A DNA stretch of 64,000 nucleotides, taken from NCBI RefSeq assembly GCF_954871325.1, contig NC_088775.1:26885561-26949560 (forward strand). The letters run 5' to 3'. Each line of letters begins with the position of its first letter. Position 1 is the first letter of the stretch. Below the pieces are notes generated by a model. It did no database searches. It was not told where the DNA came from and worked only from the letters and a program-made list of their open reading frames with translations. The DNA is from Gordionus sp. m RMFG-2023 (Eukaryota; Nematomorpha; Gordioida; Chordodea; Parachordodidae). Below, in pieces: positions 1 through 14,100 of this stretch. The translations under genes were made by a program, and so were the position numbers.

Positions 1-281
1 TAGAATATTCTCTTAGCTCACATTTTATAGATTTTACTTCCTAAGCCGAAAATAATTATGGGGTTCGATTTTTCCGGTAGGATGGAGGTTTATCTTCAAT
101 GTTGGATATAAAGTATAGTATTATTGATAAGTGATTGTACTGTTTTTGTACTAATATGTTATTTTATAAAAATGTTATTTCTAGGCTCTCAGAATAAATT
201 AAAAGTAAAATTAATTGCATGGTATGGACATTAAATCTCAATAACGATAGTAATCACATTAAAACTTACACTAAAGAATTT

Positions 282-575
282 AAACTTAAAATCAGTCACC
301 ACCCACTTAAAATAATCAAATTATATTGTAATTCTCGGGTATAGGCTTTTGTTTTGCTCAACTCTTTGTTATTAGCTCATAGACATTTTAACAATAGTTC
401 TCGGATGCGTACAAGTACGTGCGGCTTGCTCAAACGTGTGGAGAGCTCCTCATATTTTTACTTTTACACCCAAATTAAATTAGTTCCAATTAGATGGAAA
501 TGAGGAAAACCTAGCGTAGCTCTGTTGAACTTTCAACGCTTGAGGGCAAAAGCGTTATATATCACGTTTCACGTA
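282..575. repeat. Dispersed ~300-bp repeat, copy 1
   Basis: A segment of about 295 bp that recurs at 13283-13589. Both copies begin near AAACTTAAAATCAG and end with ATATCACGTNTCACGTA. Shared blocks include an ACAAGTACGTGCGGCTTGC core and a stretch around CCTAGCGTAGCTCTGTTGAA. The copies are roughly 80% alike by eye. No open frame, tRNA-like promoter or terminal inverted repeat was recognised, so the class is unknown. A short end-like piece (AATTATCACGTATCACGT) also occurs near 45380. Confidence 0.7.
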
Positions 576-1789
576 CGTAATTAACTCATACTTTATATTT
601 TCGAAAATAATTATATATATTTTAATGAGATATTGTATTCATTTGCGGAGGAGGATAGGGGGAGGGGTGTATAGGTATAATTTTTATTAGCTTGAAATGA
701 ATATTTACGATTAGAATTAATCCCGATTTTTACCCTTGGCTACGCTACAAAAGCCCATGATACCAGCCTTATCTTTTATTCTTATAATTCTAATACTAAT
801 GTTGTTAATGTTTAAAAAAAACAAATATAATCATTTTCAAGAATATATTAAATGCTAGTGTTTCAGTCAAGCATAATATGTCAATACGCCTATTGTCTTA
901 GTCATCTGTAAATATCTTATAAAATTATGAGAAATTTATAGGGTTTCTCTTGGAAAAAATGGAATAATTGTGCAGTTTAACAAGTTTCATACCGACTTCG
1001 AGATATAGGAAATATATTCCTTAAACGGGGCCCATAATCTAAATCCACTATTAAATTAGGATAAAATATATATTCTTTGAATTCTATATTTAAATACAAT
1101 TAAATCATATAAATTGTTATATAGATTATTTAACAATATCTACATCTTCACTAATCAAATTCTTAATTATTATTTTCTTGCGAAATTAAGAACTACTGCA
1201 TTCATGAATTTTTCTTTCAAATTCGTACAAACATCCAACAAATCGACCTATTTTTATAAAATAAAATCCTTCATAGACTTGTAAAATTTTTGAAAACAAG
1301 GTGAGGGCCCTGCTATATTCTAACACAGCGAGAACTCATCTAGCCTGTTTTCGAAAAAAAAACTTCTGAAGGATTATTTTTTTGTCAAATTTTAACTTTT
1401 TTTTAATCTCATTTTTCCAAATAATAATTGATGAAATAAAAAAATATTTTTTAGGATAAATTAGCTCAATATAAAATCATAGATAAGTAGTTATGGGGGG
1501 TTGACTGGCCACTTAGCCCTTCTAATTTTTAAGGATTCTACTTCAAATAGGTTATATTCTATTTTAAATATTAGCAAAAAGTTAAAATTAATTTAGATAT
1601 TTATTTCTTGTATATTAATATTTTATCTCAATAAAATTTAAAGTTTACTAAAATTTTATAAACCTTAAACACTGATGAATATAAGAAAATTATATCAACC
1701 AAAAAAATTAAATTTAATATAGGCCAACTAATAACTATGATTAGAAAATTTAAATGTTCAGATATCCAATTAGACAGAATTAACGGAAT
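576..1789. other. A+T-rich stretch without recognised gene
   Basis: No credible exon on either strand. The reverse complement of about 728-752 (GTAGCGTAGCCAAGGGTA) looks like a hAT-type terminal repeat, suggesting the remains of a short hAT derivative whose other end was not found. Confidence 0.4.
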
Positions 1790-3044
1790 ATATTATTTCT
1801 CTTCCTGGACTACAGGAAAAATGAAACTGCAGAAGCCTGTGAGACAAGATGGAGCCTTCGACATCAAGCTGTTACATCATTTTTTGAATCTAGAAGAGCC
1901 ATTTTATTTGTCCTCGGAGAAATAACAGAATCATCTAAAACACATATTACACCTGACACTGATCCATTATTAGATTTAATATGACTGCTAATTTTTTTCA
2001 TTGGAATGTATTAAAAATTATTTATTACATAACAATTATATTCAATATTTTTCATAAAATGGTTTTTCTGAAGTTATGAGAAGCGTGAATATTATTATAT
2101 TACAACTTAGAAGACCTAGAGATAATATCGACCAGGAATTTCTCGAGATTTATGTGATTGTTGAGTTGATAGTGAATTATATGATTTTGAGATACACAAG
2201 CCTCGGCTATACCGACAAACAAATCATTCCAATATTAACGTGAAGTCCATTGAGGATAATTTAAAAATAACCATTTTTATTCAACTTTTGGATTTAATTT
2301 TGACTCGAATCAATGAATGATTTACCAATGGCTCCATCCAATTTACAAATACTATACCTCATAACTCCCTTTGATCTGAGGATATACAAATCTTGCTATT
2401 GCAAAATTAAATATATAGCTAAATTTTATTCAGATGATATAAATGTATCTGAAGGCCAATTAATTTCAGAGTTTAAATGGTATGAAAGATCATTTTTGTA
2501 GATAATTCTCCAGACTTTAAAATTTATTTCATAAATTTATCAAATATATTAAAATTACTATATATTATAATACCAATTAGTACAAGCACAAATGAGAGAA
2601 CCATTTCTTCATTTCAAAGAATAAAAACCTATATCAAAAGTATGAAACTTAAAATTGATTGAATAGACTAGCTTTATTCATCGAGATCTAAATCCCAACA
2701 CAACCAATTATTAAAAAATTGGCGCAATCGCAAATAAGATTAAATTTTCATTTATGAATGATATTTTGACCAACTTTTTAAATCATCATAAAATGCTTAA
2801 TTTTTTATTTTATTGTGACATACCGGTTTATATAACTGTATTTTTTTTAACCGTATTATATTCGCTCTTAATATTTTGTATTTCCAATATTTTATTATTT
2901 GTGTTCGAAATTATCATATTTTTAAATATGTTTATTCAAATAAATTTTATATGATGATTAGTTCTAATAAATTTAATGCTTCAAAAAAAATCAAAAAAAA
3001 AATTCCCCCCACTCCTCCGTAGAAAATTCCTAACTACGCCCCTA
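1790..3044 (+). pseudogene. Relic hAT transposase, C-terminal half
   Basis: Degraded transposase of the DUF4371/hAT-dimerisation type, related to the element at 55728-59754. Matching pieces in order are an RQTNHSNINVKSIEDN segment (about 2200-2260; RQSNRLNIDASSIEDF in the other element), an IKYIAKFYSDD segment (about 2410) and the dimerisation motif IPISTSTNERTISSFQRIKT (about 2570-2630). The pieces lie in different frames with many stops, so the copy is dead. A degenerate right terminal repeat, CCTAACTACGCCCCTA, ends near 3044; the left end was not located, and the segment before about 2030 is assigned less firmly. Confidence 0.6.
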
Positions 3045-5690
3045 ATGTTTGGACTACATATTTATATTAAATTTATTTGATTAAAAGTAATCTTTAACTG
3101 CCACGAACAAAAACATCATCCTCTATGTGATTATTTAAAAAATTTTATATTTTTAAAATTTTTATATTATCTTTAATATAAAAATGAATAATTAAAATTG
3201 TCTCATATTGATATAGAAAATAAAATATATAATATTATCATCATCATCATCATAACCATTTTTTGAAATGATAAATTTAATCTAAATACCCTGTTTTTAA
3301 AGATGGAGAAGGCCAAAGACATTTTTTTGGAGGTTGGTATGCGCCACCCATCTAGCCATAATAGACTCACACCAATTACAATTGGAACACATAATATTTA
3401 GTTCAAAATCTTTTCATCATTATTCTAAAATTTAAATTTAAAAAAAAGATGAGAAAATAATAAGCAAAAACGTTGGTAGTATACAATAAAAAAAAATCGT
3501 TTTATTGGAAAAATAGGATCTAGACCAGCCTTAGACAAAGTTTCAGCTTTTTCTGCCCATAATATAAAACTATGTAAAAGATTTTAAAATAACATACCTT
3601 ATGAAGGATCTATTAATTTATTGTTCTTTATTCATGTTATTTTGTCACTTAGGTGTACCCATGAGACGGAGCTTTCCCTTAGGCAATTTGCAAGTTTTCA
3701 GAAATATCATTTTATGGTAATGAAAATAATGTCCCTACCTAACACGCCTTTACCACTTTCTTTCCGAAAAATAAATGCAATATCATAAACGATAATTTTT
3801 TAAACAAAAACAAGTTAAATTAATAATTTCTATAAAATAATGGTATAATTGAAAATTTTTTTAAAAAGTTGCATAACCATGAATTTTTAAAAAAAAATGT
3901 AAGCCAATGAAAAAATGGAATACGGGCCTAAAGCCTTTCAAAAAATTTATGTGAGAAAACCCACACCATTTTTGCAAGATCATGACTACGACTATGTTAA
4001 TGGCGGTTATAGAGGTTTATTGATACTTTATCATTTTATTCAAAATGATTTATTTGGTATTGTATAGCTAATTAATTTAAATATTTCTTTCTAAAAACGA
4101 ACGCACCCTTCGATATGATTTTAATGAACATCAGGTAACCTGACATCATTATTTTTCCTATAATTATGATATAGTAATGCATCTCCTCCCAGAAGATATT
4201 TAATTTCTTCAAATATTTCTTTCTTCTCTCTTAGCTAGCTCTAGAGGGTGGGGTCATAAAGGTATTTAGGAAAGCCAGGCTCCTTCTACCTCTTTACCAA
4301 TGGTAGTGATAAGATAACATCATTGTAATAAACCCGTATATATAATTTCTATTTTTTTAAACCTTTTTTTAAATACACTTCCTTTTTTATACTGCTCAAA
4401 ATAAACTTGAACTCCACATTCCTTTAAGTAGAATTAATAATGAAATTTAAAAAGCTTTCCCCAAATTAAAATTTTTTATTATTATTTATAAGTATATTGT
4501 TTTCCTTCTTTTGGTAGAATTATAAAATTATATTCAAATAAATAAATATATATATATTGTCAGAAAGCCTGGGTATAACACCTATATCTTTATTTTTGCA
4601 AAATTCAATTAACCTTTAATTATTTATTAAATTAGCAATTTTATATATTTATATGTTGTATAATATAGTAAAATGCATAGGTATAAAGTGTAATGTATAT
4701 AATAAACTTATTTTTATTACATTAAATTTTTATATAATATACTTACTTTACTACACACATATACACCATTAAATTTACTTAAATTTATATATTGTTAATT
4801 TTAAGTCATGAATTTTTATTTTATATTTTGGTTTAACTCATTAACTCCATTGTACATTTGCATATTATATTTTTATATTATAGATATAAAATATTAGAGA
4901 TACAATAAATATTTTTTTTTAGGTAAAGGCTGATTTCATTATAACATGAATAATTATAGATAGATAAGGTACCACAAGAATAAAATGGAGGAGTGTATTA
5001 TAAAAAAAAAAAAATTTATTTTATTTTTCTAAATTTTATCATGCACTATCATTATAAAGACTAAGGCTATTCAATTTAAATATCTTTAACCAGATAGCAA
5101 AATGGTGTTTAAAAAAGGGTTAATCAATAACTTTAAAAAAAAAAAATTAATGATATTATTTTTATAAACTATAGGGTTTAAACACCCGGAACCGTGATTT
5201 GTGTCTGTTCCATTTTTCTCTGTTCCATTTTTCTCGCGAATTTTATTGTATTATTCTCTCATTAGGCGATTTCCATATTCATTTTTTTTTAAATTCGAAA
5301 ATTTTTAAAACTTTCTCATGTTTTAAAATTTCAATGACCCTGCAGATTTTGCAGTTTACTTAGGCATTTGCAATTGAAGTCTGGACAATCAATTTTAAAT
5401 TTCATGTTGCATGCAATATAAAATATAGGGTTAGAGCGTTTTACATTAAAATCAATGACTATTAAGTGGTATATAAAATAAGTTGCCATTCTTTTCTTGT
5501 GATTTGCGATTTTTTTCTTTTTGTTCCAGAAAGACGCTAATCAGAAGAATGAAATATAATTCAAAAAAATATTTCTTAGAAGAGATATAATCCTTTCTAA
5601 AACTTTTTAATTTACTAACCCCAAATCAATTAATATTTATTAAAATTTAGAAAGTATAAATTTAATTTTTTTTCCCCTTCAGACATACAT
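3045..5690. other. A+T-rich stretch without recognised gene
   Basis: No exon could be supported. A short ATC microsatellite lies near 3238-3255. The stretch around 3690-3900 weakly resembles the interior of the hAT-type MITE at 5691-6103, so part of it may be an eroded family member. Confidence 0.35.
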
Positions 5691-6103
5691 CAGACGCGTA
5701 AAACCTATTAGTAGGGAGTGGGGGGGGGGGTGGAAAGGGAGTATTTCCCCTCCCCCTCCCATCGCAAATTTCCCTGTTTTCATAAATATCATTTTAAGCT
5801 AACAGAAATTTCCACTCTTCACACCCCCTCTCCCCTACCCCCCCTCTCCTCAAAAAATGCATACAGTATATCATTATATGTAAGAATTTGAAAGAAAAAT
5901 TAATAATTTTTTTAAATAACGTCTATAATTCAAAAATTTTAGAAAAAAAGCATTTTTTAAAAAAGTGAATACTCAAAATTATTTTTTTATAAACTAATAT
6001 AGCCAAAGACCTATAATAAGTGGTCCTAAATCTCCAACATTTACGGGGAAAAAATTCACATAATAGTGCCCCCCCCCACCCCATAGCAAAATCCTGGATA
6101 CGC
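5691..6103. mobile_element. hAT-type MITE with poly-G/poly-C subterminal tracts
   Basis: The right end, read on the - strand, is CACTGGCGTATCCAGGATTT, which matches the TIR of the full hAT at 55728. The left end, CAGACGCGTA, is degenerate; both ends are followed by long G runs. The flanking 8-mers ACATACAT and ATATGCAA match only in part. A second copy of the interior, including TTATTATAGGTCTTTGG, begins near 32612. There is no coding capacity. Confidence 0.45.
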
Positions 6104-7283
6104 CAGTGATATGCAATATAATAAATAAGTTATTCGTATTCGAATATTATTTAATCAAACTAATAATATTCGAATCCGATTTGAACAACGAATATTTGTT
6201 TTTTTATAATATACATTTATTATCTTAACCACCATCGTTATCTTTTCAATATACCACTTCACATTTTCATGTATAGGCAGGTGATATTTCTCTTTTTTAG
6301 TGGCGATTAGATTAAAGTGGAATAAAAATTAAGTAATTATTTATTATAAGGATCTTGTAGCTTCCTACTTATTATCAAAAATATTTTGAATGCAAGAATT
6401 GTTTCATTTTATAAAATGCTTAAATCAGGAATTATAAATATATATAGTCATATATAATAATGAAATAATTTTAAGTGTTTTAAAATTTCATTCCCGAAAA
6501 AATAAAATTTTATCTGTATTATCAGATTCTGGAGAGAAAGATCGGGTTCATCCTTTCCTTAGAGAGGATTATAAAGGTTATTAAAATTTATTATTATTTG
6601 AATAAGTTTTTAAGTGAGTATGTGGGAAAAATAGAGATGAAAACAAATGTAATTCTTTAAGTTATTATACAATTTTTTTACATGTATACAAGATAGAATA
6701 TAATTAACTTGGGGTAATATAATTCGGCTTAAAGTTTACATTAATTAGATAATAATAAAATGATTCTTCGTGTTATGTTATATTTTCTTATAAATTGTAA
6801 CAAAAAAAAAGAAATTATAAATAATCTCATAAAAGAAGCGAAAAAGTCTTCTAAAGGTAATTTAAGAAAACTTATAACTATAAAAATTAATGAATGGTAT
6901 TTGACTTTTTCTTATTAGGCATATATAAAGACCCCCCCCCCCAACCCCTCAAAATATCTTAAACCTGAGGGCCATTTTTAATTCGCAGAAATCAGATTTT
7001 CTGGAAAAAAATTCTAGCATACATGGAATACTACTATTAGTTTAAGAGTGCCATTTTTCAGCATTTTTTAAAAATTCATATGTAAAATTCTTAAATATAA
7101 ATTATGATTAGTTCATAAATTCAGGTCAAAGTTTCCGATATTTGCAGGGTAGGCATACTCAATATGATGAATTATTTTCCTGAAAAATTAGATGTTTCAA
7201 AATTAAAAAATCGCCCCACAGTTAATGGTTAAAATCGAGAGATTACCAATCCCCATGAGAGGATTCCGTATTTATCCCTCAAT

Positions 7284-7342
7284 CACAGTATTCGCGGTGA
7301 AGATATTTTGTATACTTCACTGCGAATTTCGATCTAACTGTG
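7284..7342. repeat. Short hairpin repeat, copy 1
   Basis: Inverted repeat with stem TTCGCGGTGAAG facing CTTCACTGCGAA and an outer CACAG/CTGTG pair, loop about 12 bp. Two relatives lie at 25231-25313 and 25343-25413. It sits about 120 bp before the first traced exon of the Rab gene. Confidence 0.6.
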
Positions 7343-7462
7343 AATGAGTGGTTAATCTTTATTCAAAATTAACTTACCACATATATAAATATCGTGTTTA
7401 GTAAATATAATTTTTTTTCTCCCTAAAAGCTATGTATGCGTCTCTTATCATAAATCCAATGA

Positions 7463-8127
7463 ATGATGCTTAGATCATCCATCAATGATTCTCGCAAAGC
7501 ATCCTTCAAAGATAAAACTTACTCTAATATTAACGTATACAATATCGATGGAATGAGAGAATCGGGTATCAGCAAGTTACACCGAAAAACTCTTTACAAC
7601 CCTCTACCTTCGAGTCTTGTTTCTTCTAAAGTTTCGGATATTCCAGTAAGCCCCACTAATAAAGCAACCCAAAATGGAATGGAGAACGTTATAGTCATAC
7701 CCTGTAAATTAAATTACATGAATATTGACGATCCTCACCAATCGCGTAAAAAGTTTATTCCTGCTCCCATTACCACTGCTGAGAAAATAGTTAGCGGTAA
7801 TGGCCAAAAAATTGATACTACAAATTCCGCTCTTAGCAACGATGTATACACCCCGCGAGCTTCTTCCCTCTTGGAGCTGTCCTTTGATTATTCTTCCCTC
7901 GTCGAAAGAGACGCCCACGAAAATTTGTCCCTTAGTTATATCGACGGCCAGGATTACGACCTGTGTTCCTCTTTCTCGAATATTTTGTCGCCATCGGAAG
8001 AAGAACATGGTCATCACATGGCTCAACATTCCAATAATCTAAGTCTCGCAGCACCTCATATGAGCTCATTCGATTCCCAACAATCTCTCACGAGCGAGCT
8101 CCGGGATACCCTGCTACAGAATATAAA
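7463..8127 (+). CDS. Rab gene, first traced exon: Ser-rich N-terminal region
   Basis: 665 bp open exon ending [13 protein letters not shown] before the donor GTATAA (phase 2). It is rich in Ser, Asn, Pro and acidic residues and looks disordered. Its last residues run directly into the coiled coil of the next exon. The base composition is clearly less A+T-rich than the flanking intron, which supports coding. The codon before the first ATG is a stop, so either this ATG initiates or the exon starts at 7474 after the acceptor CTTAG. Overlapping open frames on either strand are shadows. Confidence 0.75.
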
Positions 8128-11100
8128 GTATAATATCCAATGTATATGTGTTTTTTTTAAAAAATTCAGCCATTGTGTATAGCAAGAACTCGTTTTCCTC
8201 ACATAATATCATTTTTCAAACTCAAAGTGATTTTTTTCAAAAACAGTCAGAGACATGATATTAAGTTTTATAAATTTTTTAAGATATTTTTTTTTAGAAA
8301 TCTCAATCTAAAGAAACATCATAAATTCGAATTTAAAACTTTATAATGTTCTATATTTCTTGAATCAATCATATTTATTACCTAATCATTAATAACGAAT
8401 ATTTTTTTAAAGTTATTACAAAGTATCCCTAAAAAATAGGAATCAAATAAATTGATTGAATATTCGTATTCATTCAATTCAAAAATTAAAATCAAGTAAT
8501 TGTATGCATAGTCGCATTAATAATGAAATCATCAATTAGAAAATTTTATTTCCCCATTAGAAAATTGAATAAAAAACAGATTATTAAATTTTGGTAAAAT
8601 TTTTTCTTCTTCCACTAGGAATATTTAAATAGAAATAATCTAAAATTTTTATGAATAATTTTTAAATCAAATTTCTCATCTTTTATGAACATTATAAAAC
8701 AATTTTATACAAATATTTTAGAATATATTAATATTATCCCTATTTTCGAATCGAATATTTTATAAATTCGAAAATTTGTTTTAGATATGTTATATTAAAA
8801 TATCATATTATTTAATAAGATTAAATTATATTTTTTTAAATTATTTGTCCAGTTTCAAAAATTTACAGTTTTTACGACTCTTTCTAATGTGTAAGAAAGG
8901 GCGATCAAATCATATTTTTTAAAATATATAAATAAAACAAATTAGCGTTAGCGAATTTGAGCAGCTGATGGAACGTATGAGCGAAGAAATGCCCGACATT
9001 TCCGAGAGGATAAATTTCTTTTTCATTCAGTTCATGGATATTTTGGCCAAGAAAATGAGTGAAAAAAAATATCTTGAGAGGGTTATGGAAGAGTAAATTA
9101 AATTTTTTTAAAATTATTCTATAAAATCTATACTATTATAAAAAGCTATCGGAATAGGAAAGGACGATTCGGAGAACGTTCCCGGAACAGTTTCGGAACG
9201 TTTTCTAAAAATAAGATGAAAATTATAAATTTAAGGCGAGTCCTATTTCCGGTTCCTAAAAATGTTGTTCTGTTTCCCGGTTCTTAAAAATGTTGTTGTG
9301 TTTCTCGGTTCCTAAAATTGTTGTTCTGTTTTCCGATTCTAAGAATTGACCCCATTCCAAGGGTCTGGTTTCCGTTCAAAACTTTGATAGAAAATGGGAA
9401 ATGTATTTTTTTTTAGAATATTATAGTTCTAGTTCCTATTATATTAACATTGTGTAGGATTTAACCTTTTAGGCAGGAAAAATATATGAAGCAAAATAAA
9501 TCTTTCTTATTTTTTTTCAAATAAATAATGTCATTTCTTAAGTCATTTAATATCCAATTTTATTTCCCCAACCCTTGTTATATTTCCTGTCGGCTTTAGT
9601 TTTTATAAAAAAAAGTAGATGATAGTTTGATGTTTTATAGATAAGCTACTATCATTATTATTATGAAATGATAATAGTATACTAATATAAAAATTAAATT
9701 TTTTTTATAATCCAACATAAAATAAAATAAATTAACTTATTTTTTTTATATGTTCCTTGTTTAAGCTCATTTTTTTAGATTTTTTTTTTGTAAAATTACG
9801 TGCTTTCTTTATAATACAAAAAAAGGAGTTTATACAGGGTTCATTGATTGCATTTATTTTAGAAGGCGTTCGGCATTGCTAAACAATGTCCATCGACGAA
9901 ATTTCACCTGCTATTTAAAAATTTGCCCTCTCCCCAATGCTAAAAATTATTTGATTTTGGTTGATTTTCACTTTTTATATATTTCATTTTAATCTATTTC
10001 TTCTGCTCATTTTACATCAAGAAAAATAAACAATATTTCTACCCTTTGTTCTATACAAATATTTCAACTCACCCACCATGTTAGAATTTTTTTTAACCCC
10101 ATCGCTAAGGACTACTAGTGACGAAAATTTTATTTAGTTTTTTAAAATGTTCTAATATTTTTAAAGATTTATTTTTTAATATCGATAGTAATAATTAAAT
10201 TATAAGAAGCTAAATTAAATCATTTAATATGATTATTTCAGGAAAATCGAAAATTTCGATAAGCAATTGTGGCAAATATACGAAGACACAGAACGACAAG
10301 TCCATCTTGAAAGGATGAAACTTCTCGAAGAAGTAAAATCATAAAAGCGCCTTGATACTTTGGCTTTCTATCAAAACCACTCACAAATAGATTAAAAAAA
10401 TGATGATTATTTATAATAGTATAGGCGATGCACCTCTTTAACTCTTGTCTAGTGTTCCTAATAAATATTCGATATTCGAATAAAAACCGAATTTTTAATA
10501 AATAATTTGAATTAATTCAATCCTTATTATTCGTATTCAAATAGTTTTATTTTAACATTCACAAATATTATTCGAACAGTAAAATAAAATGTATTGGAAT
10601 ACTAAAATTTAATATTTTTATATGAAATTTTATAAAGCCATATATTTTTGTGGATATCAGCTAAATTACTATATTTATTATAATCATTATTGTTGTATTT
10701 TCTTGTATTAAAATTTATAACCCACTTTCTCGCCCATGGTTTTGGGGGGAATCTTGTCCCTCCCACCCATTTAATTCAAAATGCGGTATCATTTTCCAAT
10801 CTGATTTTTGAAAATTTTTTGGGATTTGGCTTACATCTATAATTATTTTAATATATTTTTTAACTTATTTATATGAGCATTAGTATGGAATAAAGAGCGA
10901 ATTTTTAATAAAAATGCCCGTGAAATATTTAAAACACTTTTAAAAATATTTTAACCAGCCTGTCCGCCCGTAATATTATTACTTGGGTGTAAATTTTCAC
11001 ACCTATCTTTATGCGTGTAAAATATTTTTGCCATTATTTTTAGAATAATTAAATATTTTTGTTCGAATATATTATGTTCATTCTAGTAATGGTTCAAAAC

Positions 11101-14100
11101 TTAGCATTATAGCAATCATAATTTTTTTTTGCAATGAGATTTAAAAAAATATTGGAATATTATTCGTTCAAATTAATATTCGTATGAACGAATCGAATAA
11201 TGAATAATATTTGATACGAAATATTTATTTGAATAATCCTAATTAATTTAAATAGATAAAATAGTCAATTAGCAAAATCAGAAATTTACAACTACCTAGT
11301 TTTGTTAAAAACCTTAATTTAGGCTAAATCAAAATTTTAGTCAAAAGATGGCAAATAGGTTTGGCCTTCTTCTGACCAAATTTCGAGGCCTAGGTAATAA
11401 TTATTTTGCAAAAATCTTATTTAGCCGTTTTTCAAAATGGTGAAATCGTAATTTTTCATAACACTACTCTGGCCCCTTTATTATTAGTCATATATAACGA
11501 CCTAATATTACGATTAAGTATTTTGATTGCTTTTTTAAAAATAATAGAATTTTATAAATTAAATTTTTTTTTTAAAAAAAAAGTTTGAGAAAAAGGAGTC
11601 TAATAGTAACGGCGAACTTCAAAAAATGATCAAATTTAAGCAAGAAGAAATTGATGCTCTTCTTCAAAAGTCGCTAGAGGTAATTGCAACTGTTTATTTT
11701 TTAAAGAAATTGATAAAAGGGGAAAAAACATGTAATTTGAATGGGTAAAGGTAAACATTATATGGCTATTAAAAAAAAATTTTTAAACATTCTTCTTTTG
11801 TATAGTCAATTATCCACTTTCCTAGCGTACGCATCGTTATTAGTAAAACTCTTTTTTTGTGCTTTACGACCTTTATCTATTTTTTTATTTGACATTCTTT
11901 TTTTCAGTTTCAAGCATGTAGCGGAGACTGGGGTTAGCCAAACAAATTTTTACAAAATTGGCTATAGCTCCTGGTTTTTTAGAAAAAATAATATATGATA
12001 AGATACCTAAAACTATACTCTATTAAGGTGCCTTATAAAATATTTTAAGAATATAATCATTTTTTTAAATTCTATTTTTCGTAAAAGTAAAATTTTGTCC
12101 AACAAGCCCCAATTGAGGGATGGGCAAACCACTTCAAGGGGCTTCCTTAACCATTGATTTTTTTAGGCCATAATAAATTGAAATGCATTTTTATTTATTA
12201 ATAATGATACGCATAGAAAAATTTTATTATTTCATTGCTCAAAATATCATAATACTTATAAATTGAAGCTAATTATATATAAAAATTGAAACTTAATTTT
12301 GCAATTTATTAAACATTTTGGACATAAAAAAATAAGGATCTTAAGGAGAGATTATGATTTCTTAGCATAAATCCTAAATACCAATCATAAACAGCCATGA
12401 AATTGCCTTTTCAAGATTTAAAATTTTTTTTCATAATTAACTGCCATCGACGTGTATAGTTTAGAAAGCCCCGCTAGCTCTAAATTGACAAATCATGATT
12501 GAAATAATATTTAGATATAATAAATACTCATAAAACTTTCCCATTATAGAAGAATGTTTAAACTTTGCTATAAAATTTAATTTACATATAAATGTTTATA
12601 TATTTTAATAAAAATTAAAATTCTGTTATGTTAAAACCTTTTGAAAAATTCATAAAAATTTTATTTCTTAACACTTTTAATAAATAATTATTTCAAAAGA
12701 TACTTTGACTATATAGGTAAAGTAATAAAAACTATATTACGATAAATTTTAACCTCCTGGTGTATTTGATTTTAAAATAAGATTAAGTGGTTTGCCAAGC
12801 CCCGGGGTTTAGCTAACCCCAGTCTCCCCTACATGTCTAAAAAAATATATATAAATGGGTAGGTAGGAGGATGGAGTAGAAGTAATTTGCTGCTATACAT
12901 TCAAATCAGGGTTGGCATGACGGTCCCAATACTCTAAAATATTATTTGCGAATAAATATTTTAATATAATTAATTAAAATCATGTTTATCAATCTTATTA
13001 TGTTACAATTTATTTAAAAATATATTTGTATCATGAAGGAATCGTTTTAATTATAATTTTATATTAAAATTTAAGAATTTCATATTAAAATATTAAACTT
13101 TCATTTTATAATATAAAAACAAAAGAATTTTTTTTATAGTAAACTAAAATAAATTGATATAATAATTTAGCTAAGTCATGGTTTATTTTTTAATAAATTT
13201 ATTTATTTAATTTTTAGCCGAGTATAAATTATATTAATTCTCATTTTTTTTACTTCCACTTGCTACATTTGAATTTATATATAAACTTAAAATCAGCCAC
13301 CACCCACCCTTACAGTAATTAAATTATACTGTAGTTCTCGGGTATAGGCTCTTTTTCTGCCCCACTCCTTTTTTAATAAGCCTATAGAGGTTTAAGTAAC
13401 ATTTTTCGAAATGTTGCGTCTACAAGTACGTGCGGCTTGCCCACAAACCTGTGGAGGGCTACTCATATTTTTACTTTTATATCCAAATTAAATTAGTTCC
13501 AATTAGATGGAAATGAGGAAAACCTAGCGTAGCTCTGTTGAACCATCAACGCTAGAGGGCAAAAGCGCTATTATATCACGTATCACGTAAATTAATTTTC
13601 TTTTTAGTTGTTCTGGTCAGATTTATAAAATAATTTATTCAATTCTGGTAAAAATTTATATATTATATATTGTGTATTATATACTATATATTATATATTG
13701 TGTATTATATACTATATATTATATATTGTGTATTATATATTGTGTATTATATTATATTTAATATTAAGCCAATATGAAACAATTGGTCGATAATGATAAA
13801 ATAAGTAATGGTCAAACCAAAGCATCAAGTTTAGAAACATTTTCAAGAAGCACGTGATGATAAGTCAGTTAAAGCGGTATGCAAGATTTGCAATATGTCC
13901 TATATTACCCATGGTCAAGCATTAATTTAATCGGCTGTACTATGTGCTCTTTCATAATTAGGAAATTTTTTTATTCAAATTCCAAAATATCAACCTCGAC
14001 AAAGTCACAAATGTAATTTGTAATACTTTTAGCTCTGATGAAGAATTTAGTGAAATTAGTAAGAATAATTATCAAATTGACAATATTTTGCCTTGTGAGT

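Noticed and set aside
11741-11998. 85-residue frame in an intron
   Set aside because: Low-complexity, without splice or homology support, and it runs into the left end of the TIR element at 11923.
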